The translations under genes were made by a program, and so were the position numbers. This document shows, piece after piece, positions 41,940-51,384 of a stretch of 64,000 nt of DNA. The DNA comes from JACCXJ01 sp050740695. GTDB taxonomy: Bacteria > Pseudomonadota > Gammaproteobacteria > JACCXJ01. Within the stretch, counting starts at the first letter, position 1. Each line of letters begins with the position of its first letter. Below the pieces are notes generated by a model. It ran no database searches. It saw only the letters and a list, made by a program, of their open reading frames with translations, and had not been told where the DNA came from. The stretch lies in contig JBOIDR010000001.1 in assembly GCA_050740695.1 (NCBI GenBank), positions 1 through 64,000 on the forward strand. Direction: 5' to 3'.

Positions 41940-42416
41940 TCAGCCACACCTCGTGGTGAAGTCGAAGGTGGTACGGACGTTCGATCCCACGAGTTCGGTG
42001 TCGGCGGTCACCGTGAGATCGGCTAAGGTGGAGGTGCTCCGGACGATGTCACCGCCGAGGTTAACCGGAGAGCCGAAACCTCCAGCCGAGCCGTTGCTCA
42101 GGACCCATGTGTCGCCATTGGGGAAGACGACGAGCGGGTCGACAGACCAGGTTGCCTCTTCGGCCGCGGCGATATCGGTGTAGCGAAAGTACCCGTTGAA
42201 GGGGACCAGGCCGTTGTTCGCCTCTCCGCCGTTGACCTCTACCGAAGTCGTCGGATCCGACAGGATCACCGGGCTCGCCGGCACGAGACCCGGGCTGAGA
42301 CACATGCAGAACGCTACTCCGATCCAGCGGAGCGAGGGTGGCCTCGGCTGCCGAGGAGGGCGGGGTACGGCCCTCTGGTGACGGTGCGGTTCGGCTTCAA
42401 AGCTCTTGCTCCTCAT
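41940..42416 (-). CDS. Hypothetical exported protein
   Basis: 158 residues from ATG at 42416. A basic N-terminus precedes a hydrophobic stretch (WIGVAFCMCLSPGLVPASP) that could be a signal peptide. The mature part, with NGYFRYTDIAAAEEATWSVD, NGDTWVLSNGSAGGFGSPVN and DTELVGSNVRTTFDFTTRC, looks like one beta-sandwich domain. It ends abruptly after a Cys, so it may be the truncated N-terminal part of a longer secreted protein. Family not recognised. Confidence 0.5.
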   Translation of the reverse strand: MRSKSFEAEPHRHQRAVPRPPRQPRPPSLRWIGVAFCMCLSPGLVPASPVILSDPTTSVEVNGGEANNGLVPFNGYFRYTDIAAAEEATWSVDPLVVFPNGDTWVLSNGSAGGFGSPVNLGGDIVRSTSTLADLTVTADTELVGSNVRTTFDFTTRCG

Positions 42417-42496
42417 GGTTCCGTCCGTCCTCCACTTAAAGGTTCCTGTTAGGGAGTGTAAAGGGTACGCCCGCACGGGGTAAAGTCGCTGCGGAT

Positions 42497-42545
42497 GCGC
42501 CTGGCCCCCACCCTACCCCTCCCCCGCTAGGCGCAGGGGAGGGAA
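42497..42545. repeat. Partial copy of the compound palindromic unit
   Basis: GCGCCTGGCCCCCACCCTAC then CCCTCCCCCGCTAGGCGCAG and GGGAGGGAA: the linker and one hairpin of the array family at 0-2.2 kb. Confidence 0.75.
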
Positions 42546-42636
42546 CCCAGGGAACCCCGGCGCCCCCGTCCCAGCGCCAATCGAGCATCCGGCCGGCCAG
42601 GTTGCAAGACCACGAGATACTTCCTATCCTTCAGCC

Positions 42637-43083
42637 ATGCAAGTAGCCAAGAAAACCTACGAGCAAGACTTTCAGGCCTGGGCGCTAGAGAACGCGGTGC
42701 TCTTGCGCCAAGGAAGACTGGCCGACATCGACGCGCTCCATATCGCCGAGGAGCTCGAAAGCATGGGCGCGAGTGAACGCCGTGAGCTGCAAAGCCGCTT
42801 ACGGGTGCTGGCGCTCCATCTGCTCAAATATCAGTACCAGCCGGAGTGCCGCGGGAAGAGCTGGCTCCTGACCATAGGCCATCAAAGAGACGCCATCGAT
42901 AGCCTGTTGAAACAGTCCCCGAGTTTGCGTCCGCTCCTGGATGACGCGGAGGAAATGGCGGACATCTACGCCAAGGCGCTCCGGGATGCGGTGATCGAGA
43001 CCGAGCTGGACCGCCACCTCTTCCCGGTGAGATGCCCATACGCCATCGACCAGCTCCTCGATGGCGATTTTCTTCCGGATTGA
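42637..43083 (+). CDS. DUF29 protein
   Basis: 148 residues. The DUF29 pattern is clear: YEQDFQAWALENAVLLRQGR, IDALHIAEELESMGASERRE, LQSRLRVLALHLLKYQYQPE and the C-terminal CPYAIDQLLDGDFLPD. It is a small helical protein common in cyanobacteria and repeat-rich Gammaproteobacteria, with no known function. It is a single gene flanked by repeat units on both sides. Confidence 0.92.
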   Translation: MQVAKKTYEQDFQAWALENAVLLRQGRLADIDALHIAEELESMGASERRELQSRLRVLALHLLKYQYQPECRGKSWLLTIGHQRDAIDSLLKQSPSLRPLLDDAEEMADIYAKALRDAVIETELDRHLFPVRCPYAIDQLLDGDFLPD

Positions 43084-43104
43084 GTCCCTGGCCAAAATAC
43101 CCGC

Positions 43105-43172
43105 AGCCCGGATGTAGCGCAGCGGGATCCGGGGAGGCCGTCCCGGTGCACTTCGTTTCATCCGGGCTACGG
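43105..43172. repeat. Facing pair of REP-like units
   Basis: GCAGCCCGGATGTAGCGCAG then CGGGATCCGGGGAGG, followed by the inverted GTGCACTTCGTTTCATCCGG then GCTACGG. The pair lies between DUF29 and the ligA relic. Confidence 0.75.
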
Positions 43173-43184
43173 CAGCCGGCTAGA

Positions 43185-43498
43185 TCAGGCACCGCCATGC
43201 CCGGCGAGCATGCGCAAGAACCCGTCTTCGTCCAGGACGGACACCCCCCAGCTCGCGGGCGCGCGCCGCCTTCGACCCCGGATCGGCGCCCGCGACGACG
43301 TAATCGGTCTTCCGCGAAACGCTGCCGCTCACCTTCGCGCCGAGCGCGAGCAGGCGCGCCTTGGCCTCCTCACGGCTCATGGAGGCGAGCGTCCCGGTCA
43401 GGACGAAGCCCTTGCCCGACAGCGTCGAGGACGTGATAGCGGTAGTTGTGGTAGGCGATGTCTTCCGCGCAGGCGGCAGAGGCGCGCGACCGCCTCAT
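43185..43498 (-). pseudogene. ligA: NAD-dependent DNA ligase (ligA) deletion relic
   Basis: From ATG at 43498, overlapping the zipA stop as ATGA, the frame encodes SAACAEDIAYHNYRYHVLD, which matches the first residues of LigA domain Ia. It then jumps, out of frame, to the C-terminal BRCT domain: LSGKGFVLTGTLASMSREEA, KARLLALGAKVSGSVSRKTD and YVVAGADPGSKAARARELG. One extra G in a G-run then shifts the last codons (VSVLDEDGFLRMLAGHGG) to another frame. Roughly 570 codons, including the adenylation, OB and zinc-finger domains, are missing. smc-zipA-ligA is the normal order, so this is the native locus. Either a functional ligase lies elsewhere or the deletion is an assembly artefact. Confidence 0.88.
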
Positions 43499-44310
43499 GC
43501 GCCTGCATGGGCGGCGACGGTACGCAGGCGCGCGAGCTCGTGCGGGGTCAGCGGGCGGCGCTCGGCGTCCCGCACCTCCCCGCCCAGCGCCTCGGCGAGC
43601 CGGCAGGCGCCATGCAGCAGGAGCTCGAACGCCAACCGCCCCTCGACCGGCACGGGCAGGCGCATGATCAAGAGCACCCCCTCGGTGCGGGCGCTCGCGA
43701 GGGTGTTGAGGTCGAAGCTCCCGGGCTCCAGCATGTTCACGAGGCAGTACAGGCCCGTGGGGGACGCCAGCCGGCCCACCCCATGGTAATGAAAGACCTT
43801 CATCTCCCCGAAGCGCATCCCGAGATCTTCGGCCGCGTCGCGGATCGCGCTGCCGGTGAAATCCCGGCCGGGAGGCGCGATGACATACAGGATGATGGCC
43901 TCCGGGCCTGATTTTTCCGACCCGCCCTTCCCGGCCATGGCGCCAGCTTTGCGCTTGACCAAGCGGCCTTTCATCGCCCACGTCTGGAACCAGCCCCACG
44001 ACTCGGGGACTTTGCGGATGCCCGCCAGGGCATCTCGGATCCGACTCGGACGGATCGGCGCGTGGCCGGACTCGACCACGAGGTTGCTCAGATCGCTCAG
44101 GGTGCGGGTGTAATCGACCGGTGCCTCGGTGTCTTGGCTCGGCGGCCGGGCGGCCTTCGGCAACGGGACCGCGGGCTCGCCGGGGCGAGACGGTCTGCGG
44201 CCCCCGATCCTTTTTCGGCGTTTGTTTCCCCGGCCCCGCATTCCCCAGAAATAAACGCCCGCCACCACCATGAGCCCGATCAAGAGAAGCGCGACCCGCA
44301 ATTCGTTCAT
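43495..44310 (-). CDS. zipA: ZipA, FtsZ-anchoring division protein
   Basis: 271 residues. One N-terminal membrane helix (RVALLLIGLMVVAGVYFWGM) is followed by a basic, Pro-rich linker. The C-terminal FtsZ-binding domain (about 130-265) contains ILYVIAPPGRDFTGSAIRDA, DLGMRFGEMKVFHYHGVGRL and FDLNTLASARTEGVLLIMRL. ZipA tethers FtsZ to the membrane and is restricted to Gammaproteobacteria. It lies between smc and the ligA locus. Confidence 0.95.
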   Translation of the reverse strand: MNELRVALLLIGLMVVAGVYFWGMRGRGNKRRKRIGGRRPSRPGEPAVPLPKAARPPSQDTEAPVDYTRTLSDLSNLVVESGHAPIRPSRIRDALAGIRKVPESWGWFQTWAMKGRLVKRKAGAMAGKGGSEKSGPEAIILYVIAPPGRDFTGSAIRDAAEDLGMRFGEMKVFHYHGVGRLASPTGLYCLVNMLEPGSFDLNTLASARTEGVLLIMRLPVPVEGRLAFELLLHGACRLAEALGGEVRDAERRPLTPHELARLRTVAAHAGA

Positions 44311-44364
44311 AGATAAGGGCCCACTCGGAAACCAGCCTCCGACATAACGATGCGCGGGTCCGTG

Positions 44365-47300
44365 CTAGCCGGTCGCGGCCAGGCGCACCGCCTCGTCCAC
44401 ATCCACGGCGACGAGGCGCGACACCCCGGGTTCCTGCATGGTCACGCCCACCAAACGGTGGGCGATCTCCATGGTGATCTTATTGTGGGTGATGAACAGG
44501 AACTGGACGTCTTCGGACATCGATCCGAGGAACCGGCACAGGTGCGCGGCGTTGGCGTCGTCGAGCGGCGCGTCGACCTCGTCGAGCAGGCAGAACGGCG
44601 CGGGGTGGAGCTTGAATAGCGCGAACACCAGCGCCAGGGCCGTGAGCGCCTTCTCGCCCCCGGAGAGCAGATGGATGCTGTTGTTGCGCTTGCCGGGTGG
44701 GCGGGCCATAACGGTGACGCCCGTCTCCAGGAGGTCCTTGCCGCAGAGCTCCAGGTGGGCCTCGCCACCGCCGAAAAGGCCCGGGAAGAGGACGCCGAGA
44801 TGGGCATCCAGCTGTTCGAAGGTTTCCTTGAACCGGCCGCGGGTGTCCCCGTCGATGCGCCGGATGGCATCCCCCAGGGTCGCCAGCGCCGCGGTGAGAT
44901 CGGCGTGCTGGCCGTCGAGATAGGTCTTGCGCTCCCCGAGCGCCTCGAATTCCTCCATGGCCGCGAGGTTCACGGCCCCGAGCCGCGCCAGCCGCTCGCC
45001 GATACGCGTGAGCCGCTCCTCGAACGCGGCCGGCAGGGCGTCCTCGGGCAGTGCGGCGAGCAATTCGTCGAGCACGAGCCCCTGTCCCGCGAGCCGCTCC
45101 CGGCAAGCCTCGAGACGCACCCGCAGGTTCTCGCGTGCCAGCCGCGCCTCCTCCAGGCGCTCGCGGTACGCATGGGCCTCGCGCTCGCGGAGGAGGCGCC
45201 GCTCCGCCGCCTCCCGCAGGGCCGCATCCCGGCGCTCCAATGCGGCACGCGCCTCGCTGAGCTCGGCCTCCACCGACAGCTGCACCTCCAGCGCCCCGGG
45301 CAGGGCCTGTTCCAGGGCAGTCAAGGGCCCCAGACCCTCGGCCAGGGCCGAGCGCAGCTCACGGCAGCGCGCCTCGAGCTGCTCCACGGCCTCGGACTCC
45401 CGCAGTTCGCCCTCGCAGAGGACCCCGTAGCGGGTCCTCAGGGACTCGATCCTGAGCGACAACGCGTGGCTCTCTTCGCGCGCCACCCGCCAGGCCTCGC
45501 GGGCGGTCGACAGGGCCGGACCCAGCGCCCCTCTGCGGGCCTTCAAGGCCAGGCGTTGTGTCCCGGTCTCCGCGACCGCCGCACGAAGGGTCAGCAGCCG
45601 TACCGTGCTCATGGCCTCGTCGTCCGCGTCGCGCATCCCTTGGGCCTCCAGCGCCGCGATCTCCTGCGTCAGCGCGGCCAACCGCAGCGCACGCTGTGCC
45701 TTCGCGGCCTCCGCCGCGGCCAGCTCGGAGCGCACACCGGCCACGACCTCCTGGGCGCGGGCGATGGCCGCCTGAAGCTCGCATTCTTCGGTCTCCAGGC
45801 GCGTGCCGGTCTCACGCGCGTCCCGTGCCTCGTGCAGGGAACCCTCGATGGCCGCCTCCAGCCCCGCGCGCTGCGCCTCCAGGGCCTGGATCTCCTGCTG
45901 CCTTTCGATAACCCCCGCCCGGCCCGGGACGCGCCCGGTCCGTCGCAGCCAGTCCGGCCCGATCTGGACCCCGTCGCGGGTCACCAGGGACTCGGCGGCA
46001 TGGAGACCGGTGCGCAGCGCCAGCGCCTCATCCAGCCCTTCGGCGGCGTACACGCCGCCGAGCACGCCGTCGAGCCCAATCGGACTTTGGATCTTTTCTG
46101 TCAACAAGGCCGCCGCGGCCCCGGACGGACGGAGCGGCGCCGGGCCCGCTCCTGCCTCGATCAGACCCACGCCATGCTCGCCCAGATCGGGCAGTACACG
46201 GGCCACCTCGGCCAGCGACCCCACCGAGAAGGCGCCCAGCCAATCCCCCAGCACCGACTCGACCGCGGGTTCCCACCCGGCCTCGACTCGAATGTGCTCG
46301 AAGAGGGGCACGGGCGCGGCCGTTCCGGCCAGGGCGAGCCACTCCCGCACCGCCCCGTCGTGGCCATCCACCGCCGCTTCCTGCAGCGTAGCCAGTGAGG
46401 ACAGACGCCCGAGCGCGGTCGCGAGCACCTCGCGCAACTCGCCCAGGTGGCGGTTCAGCGCGTCGCGCCGCGCGCGCCCTTCGCGCAGGGCCTCGCGATT
46501 GTCCGCGCACTCGGACTCGAGCCGGTGGAGGACTGCTCCTGCCTCGCTCAGGCGGCTTTCGAACACCGCGATCTCATCGCTACCAGCAAGCGCCTCCAGG
46601 CGCCCGCGCTCGTCGTGCATCGTCCCGAGACGCGCTTGCCGCTCGGCCCGCCGTTCCGCCAGGTGGACCGCATGCGCGGCCAGCGCAGACTCCTCGCTAC
46701 TCCGCTGCGCGCCCTCCGCGTTCGCCGTGTCCCACTCGGATTGCCAGCCTTCCATGGCCTCTTCGCAAAGGCAGAGGCCCTCGAAGGCCGATCCCTCGAC
46801 CAGGCGGGCCTCCCGCGAACGCGGCTCCAAAAGCGCGATCTCTTCGCTCGTGCGCGCGATGGCCGCGCGCGCCTCCGCGCGCCGGGCCTCGCCCTCTTCG
46901 AGCGCGCGGCCGGCGCGTTCGAGCTCGGCCATGAGCCCTTCGCGTCGCTCCCGGGCATGGCCGATCGCCTGTTCGAGCCGGGCGATCTCCGCCCCGGCCC
47001 GGTAATACCGACCCTGTACCTCGTCGAAGCCCTCGCGCGCCTGCCATTCGTCGGCGCGCCCTGCCTCGAGCTCGGCCTCCACCGAGCGCAAGGCCGCGAG
47101 GGCCGCCTCGACCTCGGTCTCGCACTCGACGGTCAGCCGTTCCTGTACCTCCGATCCCTGCGACAGAGTCCGGACGGACAGCGCCAGGAGCTGGCCTTTG
47201 ACCAGGCGCTCGTCGTCGCTGAGCCGCTTGTACCGGGCCGCCGCCCTGGCCTGTTGCTGTAGGCGTTCGAGCTGCCGGTCGAGCTCCGCGCGCAGATCGT

Positions 47301-47883
47301 CGAGCCGCGCCAGGTTTTCGCGGGCGTGCCGGATGCGGATCTCGGTCTCGTGGCGGCGCTCCTTGTACTTGGAGATCCCGGCCGCCTCCTCCAGGAACAC
47401 CCGCAGGTCCTCGGGCTTGGCCTCGACCATGCGCGAGATCATCCCCTGCTCGATCACGGCGTAGCTGCGCGCACCGAGCCCCGTACCGAGGAACAGGCCG
47501 ACGATGTCGCGGCGCCGGCAGCGCACCCCGTTCAGGAAATAGCTGGAGGCCCCGTCCCGGCTCACCTGCCGCTTCACGGACACCTCGGCATAGCTCGCGT
47601 ACTGCCCGCCGAAGCCACCGTCGGCGTTCTCGAAGACGATCTCGACCGTGGCCTGTCCTACGGGCTTGCGATTGCCCGAGCCGTTGAAGATCACATCGGC
47701 CATCGAGCCCCCGCGCAGGTGCTTGGCCGAGGTTTCCCCCAGGACCCACAGGACGGCATCGATGAGGTTCGACTTGCCGCAGCCATTCGGTCCCACGACG
47801 CCGGTCAGGTTGCCCGACAGATCCAGGGTGATCGGGTCCACAAAGGACTTGAACCCCGCGAGCCTGATCTTCGATAGCCTCAT
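44365..47883 (-). CDS. smc: SMC chromosome-segregation ATPase
   Basis: 1172 residues. Walker A is GVVGPNGCGKSNLIDAVLWV near residue 32. Two long coiled coils flank a hinge at about 510-640 (PLFEHIRVEAGWEPAVESVL). The signature LLSGGEKALTALALVFALFK and Walker B FCLLDEVDAPLDDANAAHLC are at the C-terminus. SMC with ScpAB compacts and separates chromosomes. It heads the smc-zipA-ligA locus. Confidence 0.97.
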   Translation of the reverse strand: MRLSKIRLAGFKSFVDPITLDLSGNLTGVVGPNGCGKSNLIDAVLWVLGETSAKHLRGGSMADVIFNGSGNRKPVGQATVEIVFENADGGFGGQYASYAEVSVKRQVSRDGASSYFLNGVRCRRRDIVGLFLGTGLGARSYAVIEQGMISRMVEAKPEDLRVFLEEAAGISKYKERRHETEIRIRHARENLARLDDLRAELDRQLERLQQQARAAARYKRLSDDERLVKGQLLALSVRTLSQGSEVQERLTVECETEVEAALAALRSVEAELEAGRADEWQAREGFDEVQGRYYRAGAEIARLEQAIGHARERREGLMAELERAGRALEEGEARRAEARAAIARTSEEIALLEPRSREARLVEGSAFEGLCLCEEAMEGWQSEWDTANAEGAQRSSEESALAAHAVHLAERRAERQARLGTMHDERGRLEALAGSDEIAVFESRLSEAGAVLHRLESECADNREALREGRARRDALNRHLGELREVLATALGRLSSLATLQEAAVDGHDGAVREWLALAGTAAPVPLFEHIRVEAGWEPAVESVLGDWLGAFSVGSLAEVARVLPDLGEHGVGLIEAGAGPAPLRPSGAAAALLTEKIQSPIGLDGVLGGVYAAEGLDEALALRTGLHAAESLVTRDGVQIGPDWLRRTGRVPGRAGVIERQQEIQALEAQRAGLEAAIEGSLHEARDARETGTRLETEECELQAAIARAQEVVAGVRSELAAAEAAKAQRALRLAALTQEIAALEAQGMRDADDEAMSTVRLLTLRAAVAETGTQRLALKARRGALGPALSTAREAWRVAREESHALSLRIESLRTRYGVLCEGELRESEAVEQLEARCRELRSALAEGLGPLTALEQALPGALEVQLSVEAELSEARAALERRDAALREAAERRLLREREAHAYRERLEEARLARENLRVRLEACRERLAGQGLVLDELLAALPEDALPAAFEERLTRIGERLARLGAVNLAAMEEFEALGERKTYLDGQHADLTAALATLGDAIRRIDGDTRGRFKETFEQLDAHLGVLFPGLFGGGEAHLELCGKDLLETGVTVMARPPGKRNNSIHLLSGGEKALTALALVFALFKLHPAPFCLLDEVDAPLDDANAAHLCRFLGSMSEDVQFLFITHNKITMEIAHRLVGVTMQEPGVSRLVAVDVDEAVRLAATG

Positions 47884-47984
47884 CGCGCGCTAAGATACAA
47901 GATACGGTAGCGAGCGTACAGGGATCCCCAAGTCCAGGCTCGGGCCGATGCAAATCCGGTAATTGATTGAATGGTAACGATAAC

Positions 47985-48716
47985 ATGAGTCCTCTTCCAG
48001 ACCTTTCGAGACCCGTGGCGGGTGCTAAGACCCTAGGCGGCGAGGTGCCGGAGGCGATGCTCGACTGGGCTTCGGTGGAGACGGTGTTGCTGGACCTCGA
48101 CGGCACGCTCCTCGATCTCCACTTCGACACCCATTTCTGGACCGAGCACCTGCCGCTCCGCTATGCCGAGCGGTCCGGTATCGGCCTTTTGGCCGCCAAG
48201 GCCGAGCTGGCGCCGAGGCTCAAGGCGCGGGAGGGATCATTGGCCTGGTATTGCGTCGATCATTGGACGCGAGAGCTAGGCATCGAGATCGCCGAGATCA
48301 AACGCGAGGTCGCGCATCTGATCGCGCCGCACCCGCGGGTACCCGAGTTCCTCGCCGCGCTCTCCGCACTCGGCAAGCGCGTGATGCTCGCCACCAACGC
48401 CCACCCCAAGAGCCTCGCGATCAAGCTCCCGAGAGTCGGGCTTACCGGACACTTCGACGCGATCCTGTGTGCGCACGATTTCGGCGCCCCCAAGGAACAC
48501 CCCCGGTTCTGGGAATTGGCGCGGACGCACGAGCCCTTCGACGGCCGGCGCACGCTCCTCATCGACGATAACCTCGCTTGTCTTCGCGCCGCAAAGGCCG
48601 CCGGGGTACGCTTCCTCTACGGCGTGCTCCGGCCGGACAGCCGCGCGCCGCCTAATCCACCTTCCGAGTTCCCGGCCATCACCGGCTTCGGGGACATCAT
48701 GCCGCCCTGCCGGTGA
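47985..48716 (+). CDS. yrfG: HAD-family GMP/IMP nucleotidase (YrfG-like)
   Basis: 243 residues from ATG at 47985. HAD motif I is VETVLLDLDGTLLDLHFDTH, motif II is VMLATNAHPKSLAIKL, and the C-terminal motifs are FGAPKEHPRFWELA and TLLIDDNLACLRAAKAAGVR. The sequence WTEHLPLRYAERSGI is typical of the YrfG/YjjG-type nucleotidases that dephosphorylate GMP and IMP. It is transcribed divergently from smc. Confidence 0.9.
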   Translation: MSPLPDLSRPVAGAKTLGGEVPEAMLDWASVETVLLDLDGTLLDLHFDTHFWTEHLPLRYAERSGIGLLAAKAELAPRLKAREGSLAWYCVDHWTRELGIEIAEIKREVAHLIAPHPRVPEFLAALSALGKRVMLATNAHPKSLAIKLPRVGLTGHFDAILCAHDFGAPKEHPRFWELARTHEPFDGRRTLLIDDNLACLRAAKAAGVRFLYGVLRPDSRAPPNPPSEFPAITGFGDIMPPCR

Positions 48717-48763
48717 CGACCGAGCGGACGTCGCCGTCGCCACCCGTCAGGCCGACGTGGCGG

Positions 48764-50101
48764 TCAGCGGTCGGGGAGAAACGAGAGCTTGTCGAGGGCG
48801 TTCGCCAACTCCCCGGCGTCCTGATAGCGGTCTTCGGGGGCCTTGGCCAGGAGGCGCTCGAGCAGCGGTTGATAGGCCGCGACGGCGCTCGGTAGATGCG
48901 GGATAGGTGCACCGATATGCTGGGCCATGACCTCGACGGCCGTCTTGCCCGTATAGGGCTTCGCTCCGGTCAGCATCTCGTAGAGGAGGGTCCCCGCGCT
49001 GTATAGATCGCAGCGGGGATCCCCGGGCAGGCCCTCGGATTGTTCCGGGCTCATGTAGTAGGGCGTGCCGAACGCCGGTGCCCGCCCCTCCGCTTCCGGA
49101 TCGGCCGCGACGTCGTGGTGCCGGGCGATGCCGAAATCGATGAGCGCGAGACTATCGTCCTCGCGGAACATGAGGTTCTGTGGTTTGAGGTCGCGATGCA
49201 CGATCCCGTGGGAATGGATGACCTCGAGCGCGCGCAGCACCTGACAGAAGATGCGCAGTGCCGTGGCCGGCCGCAATGCCCCGTAACGCAGGCGGTCTTT
49301 CAGATCGCCCTGGGAAAAGTACTCCATGGCGATGTAGACGTGCGTATCTGTGAACCCCTGTTCGTAGATACGGACGACATGGGGGCTATTGATATCCGTG
49401 ATGAGGTTGTACTCCCGCATGAACAGGTCCAGGAAGCGCTCGTCTTCGATGAGCTTGCTGTCCAGGATCTTGAGTGCCATCGGGATCCCCTTGGCCAGAT
49501 GCTGCGCGAGGAAGATCGTCGACATGCCGCCGGAACCGATCTTGCCGAGCATCAGGAAACCGTTCAGTCGCACCGCCTCGGGCCGGCTGCCGACGTTTCG
49601 GCGCAGCAGGAAGACATCGGACGCGGCGTCCTCCAGGGGCTCGGTATCCCCATAGGCACCGATCGGTACCGTATCGGCGGACTGCCAGGGCACATCGCTG
49701 CTGCCCGAGCCACTCGCGAGCGCGGTGCGCACCACAGCACCTAAGGCCGCGGGCGAGAGGTCTGATTTGTGGAGCGATAGCGCGGCGTTTCCATGCGACC
49801 CAGGTGTCGCACCGTCCAGAAGCCGTACGATGGGCGGGTGCCCGGGGTGCGCCGCGAGGCCCTCCGGGAATAATACCCCAGCGCCTTCGAGCGCGTCATC
49901 GACGAGCACCACGTCGGCGTCGGCGCGCCCCGCCGCAGCGGCCGCGCGCTCCGGCACGCATTGGTCCCACTCGTGGATCTCGGCGTCGGGCCATTCCATC
50001 GCGCAGAGCTGCGCAAGCAAGAGGCGCAGGTCCTCGCTCTCGCTGACGATGAGGATGTGCCGTGTCCCGGCGGGCTTGGAAGCGTGTATGGACAACTCCA
50101 T
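48764..50101 (-). CDS. Receiver-like domain fused to a Ser/Thr protein kinase
   Basis: 445 residues from ATG at 50101; the open frame extends further, without homology. Residues about 14-130 look like a response-regulator receiver: HILIVSESEDLRLLLAQL, the phosphoacceptor-like DVVLVDDALEGAG and the LSLHKSDLSP lysine. A short linker leads to a complete Hanks-type kinase. The kinase has GKIGSGGMSTIFLAQHLAKG, MALKILDSK, the catalytic loop IVHRDLKPQNLMF, LALIDFGIARHHD and TPYYMSPEQSEG. There is no membrane helix, so it is cytoplasmic. Two-component input controlling a eukaryote-like kinase is suggested. It lies 250 bp after the terpene synthase gene. Confidence 0.88.
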   Translation of the reverse strand: MELSIHASKPAGTRHILIVSESEDLRLLLAQLCAMEWPDAEIHEWDQCVPERAAAAAGRADADVVLVDDALEGAGVLFPEGLAAHPGHPPIVRLLDGATPGSHGNAALSLHKSDLSPAALGAVVRTALASGSGSSDVPWQSADTVPIGAYGDTEPLEDAASDVFLLRRNVGSRPEAVRLNGFLMLGKIGSGGMSTIFLAQHLAKGIPMALKILDSKLIEDERFLDLFMREYNLITDINSPHVVRIYEQGFTDTHVYIAMEYFSQGDLKDRLRYGALRPATALRIFCQVLRALEVIHSHGIVHRDLKPQNLMFREDDSLALIDFGIARHHDVAADPEAEGRAPAFGTPYYMSPEQSEGLPGDPRCDLYSAGTLLYEMLTGAKPYTGKTAVEVMAQHIGAPIPHLPSAVAAYQPLLERLLAKAPEDRYQDAGELANALDKLSFLPDR

Positions 50102-50348
50102 TCCGTGGCGTGCGACCGAGGTAGGGAGTGCGATCGAAAGTCCGCGTGCCGAGGAGGTGTCCGATCGCGAATTGAGCAGAGCTACGTTTACGCGATCCCC
50201 CGATCCCTGCCTCGCGTGCAGACCGCTTTGCGGTGCCTCCCTGCGGAGGCTGTTTCGGCATCGAATAGGGTGACCTTGAGAAATACGGCCACGAGCGCGA
50301 GCGGTGTCGTCTAACAAGCAGCCCGCTGACTATGTGCACCGTTACCCC

Positions 50349-51362
50349 CTATGCAACTGGCACAGCAATACGCTCCTCTGCGGCTACCTGGTAACGGCCC
50401 GACTCATAAGACCAGTCGAGATTGCCGCGTATCCAAGCTCCCATTCCGACAACAAAGCGCCGAACGATGCCATCGACTTCGGGGCCAAACGATGGCAAAT
50501 CGTTTTGCAACACCATGAAATCCTTAACCTCCCGTTCGATGAGTCTCGCCGCGCGATCCACCGCCGCCTGGAGGGTGATGTGCCCCTCGTGCTGAAGGAT
50601 CAGCGCGAGATTATGGATATCGCCGTGCGCGCGCTCCTTTCGTAAGGAGATGAGATCATTGCACCAACAAACGACATTGCACGTGATCAGCATAAGCCGG
50701 CGATAGCACGGGTGCTCGCGCACCACGAGCGGCAGCGTGTGCGCCTCGGTCATATCGATTAGGTTGATAACGGTGTACACAGCCCCCGTGTAAGGGCGCA
50801 TCCGAGAGTAGGTGACCGAGTCTGGCCATGCCCCGCGTTCGCGGTTTTCGCTCTCCCAAACCGATGCCTCGAAGTACTCGGACACGCTCACTGCGAAGCG
50901 GTCCATCCAGGCCCTGGGCATGAGGTTCTGCATTCGTCCGCGTAGCTCATCGAGGGCCAAGATCAAGGGCACGTCTGGTCGGCCGGGCCGTGGTCGTGAC
51001 CGGTTGGACACGTGTTCGGGTGCCTGGCCGGAAAGCACCTCTAGGCACTGCGCATGCAGCGCCTTCAGGCGCTCCGGCCGCTTCCCGATCCCGGTCTCAT
51101 CGCACTCGTCATCAATAGAAAAGAGCCAGGTGTTCCAGTCCGACCCGATGGCCAGTTCATCGAGAGAAGCGCTCGTGTACGTGCGCGCGGCCAGCTTCGC
51201 GGGCTTCGTTTTCCGGAGACGTTCGTAACCGGACTCGTCCTTAGCGAGCGAAAAGCGCCGGGCCCACGCGAGCGTGTGTTCCTCAACGGTTTCGACGTGC
51301 GGGTTTACCTCCGGCCGGAACGGACAGTACAATTGCGGTATCACGAAATCTTCCTGGTTCAT
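50349..51362 (-). CDS. Class I terpene synthase (bacterial terpene cyclase)
   Basis: 337 residues from ATG at 51362, the standard single-domain size. The aspartate-rich metal motif is DDECDE at 84-89 (LFSIDDECDETG). The NSE/DTE motif is NDLISLRKE at 235-243. The pyrophosphate-sensor Arg189 (YSRMRPYTGAVY) is exactly 46 residues before the NSE motif, and the C-terminal RY pair is at 323-324. All residues for ionising a linear prenyl diphosphate are present, so activity is likely. The product cannot be read from sequence; sesquiterpene size is most usual. It starts 22 nt after the stop of a GGDEF-EAL gene, so the two probably share a transcript. No prenyl-diphosphate synthase or P450 is adjacent. 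Confidence 0.92.
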   Translation of the reverse strand: MNQEDFVIPQLYCPFRPEVNPHVETVEEHTLAWARRFSLAKDESGYERLRKTKPAKLAARTYTSASLDELAIGSDWNTWLFSIDDECDETGIGKRPERLKALHAQCLEVLSGQAPEHVSNRSRPRPGRPDVPLILALDELRGRMQNLMPRAWMDRFAVSVSEYFEASVWESENRERGAWPDSVTYSRMRPYTGAVYTVINLIDMTEAHTLPLVVREHPCYRRLMLITCNVVCWCNDLISLRKERAHGDIHNLALILQHEGHITLQAAVDRAARLIEREVKDFMVLQNDLPSFGPEVDGIVRRFVVGMGAWIRGNLDWSYESGRYQVAAEERIAVPVA

Positions 51363-51384
51363 CACATGATTTGCCCCTGGTTTT

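Noticed and set aside
44671..46398. Long plus-strand reading frame opposite smc (575 codons)
   Set aside because: It is antisense to a clearly conserved SMC protein; low-complexity composition is explained by codon bias of the other strand. The same holds for long antisense frames opposite atpA, atpD, hslU, glmU and ubiB.
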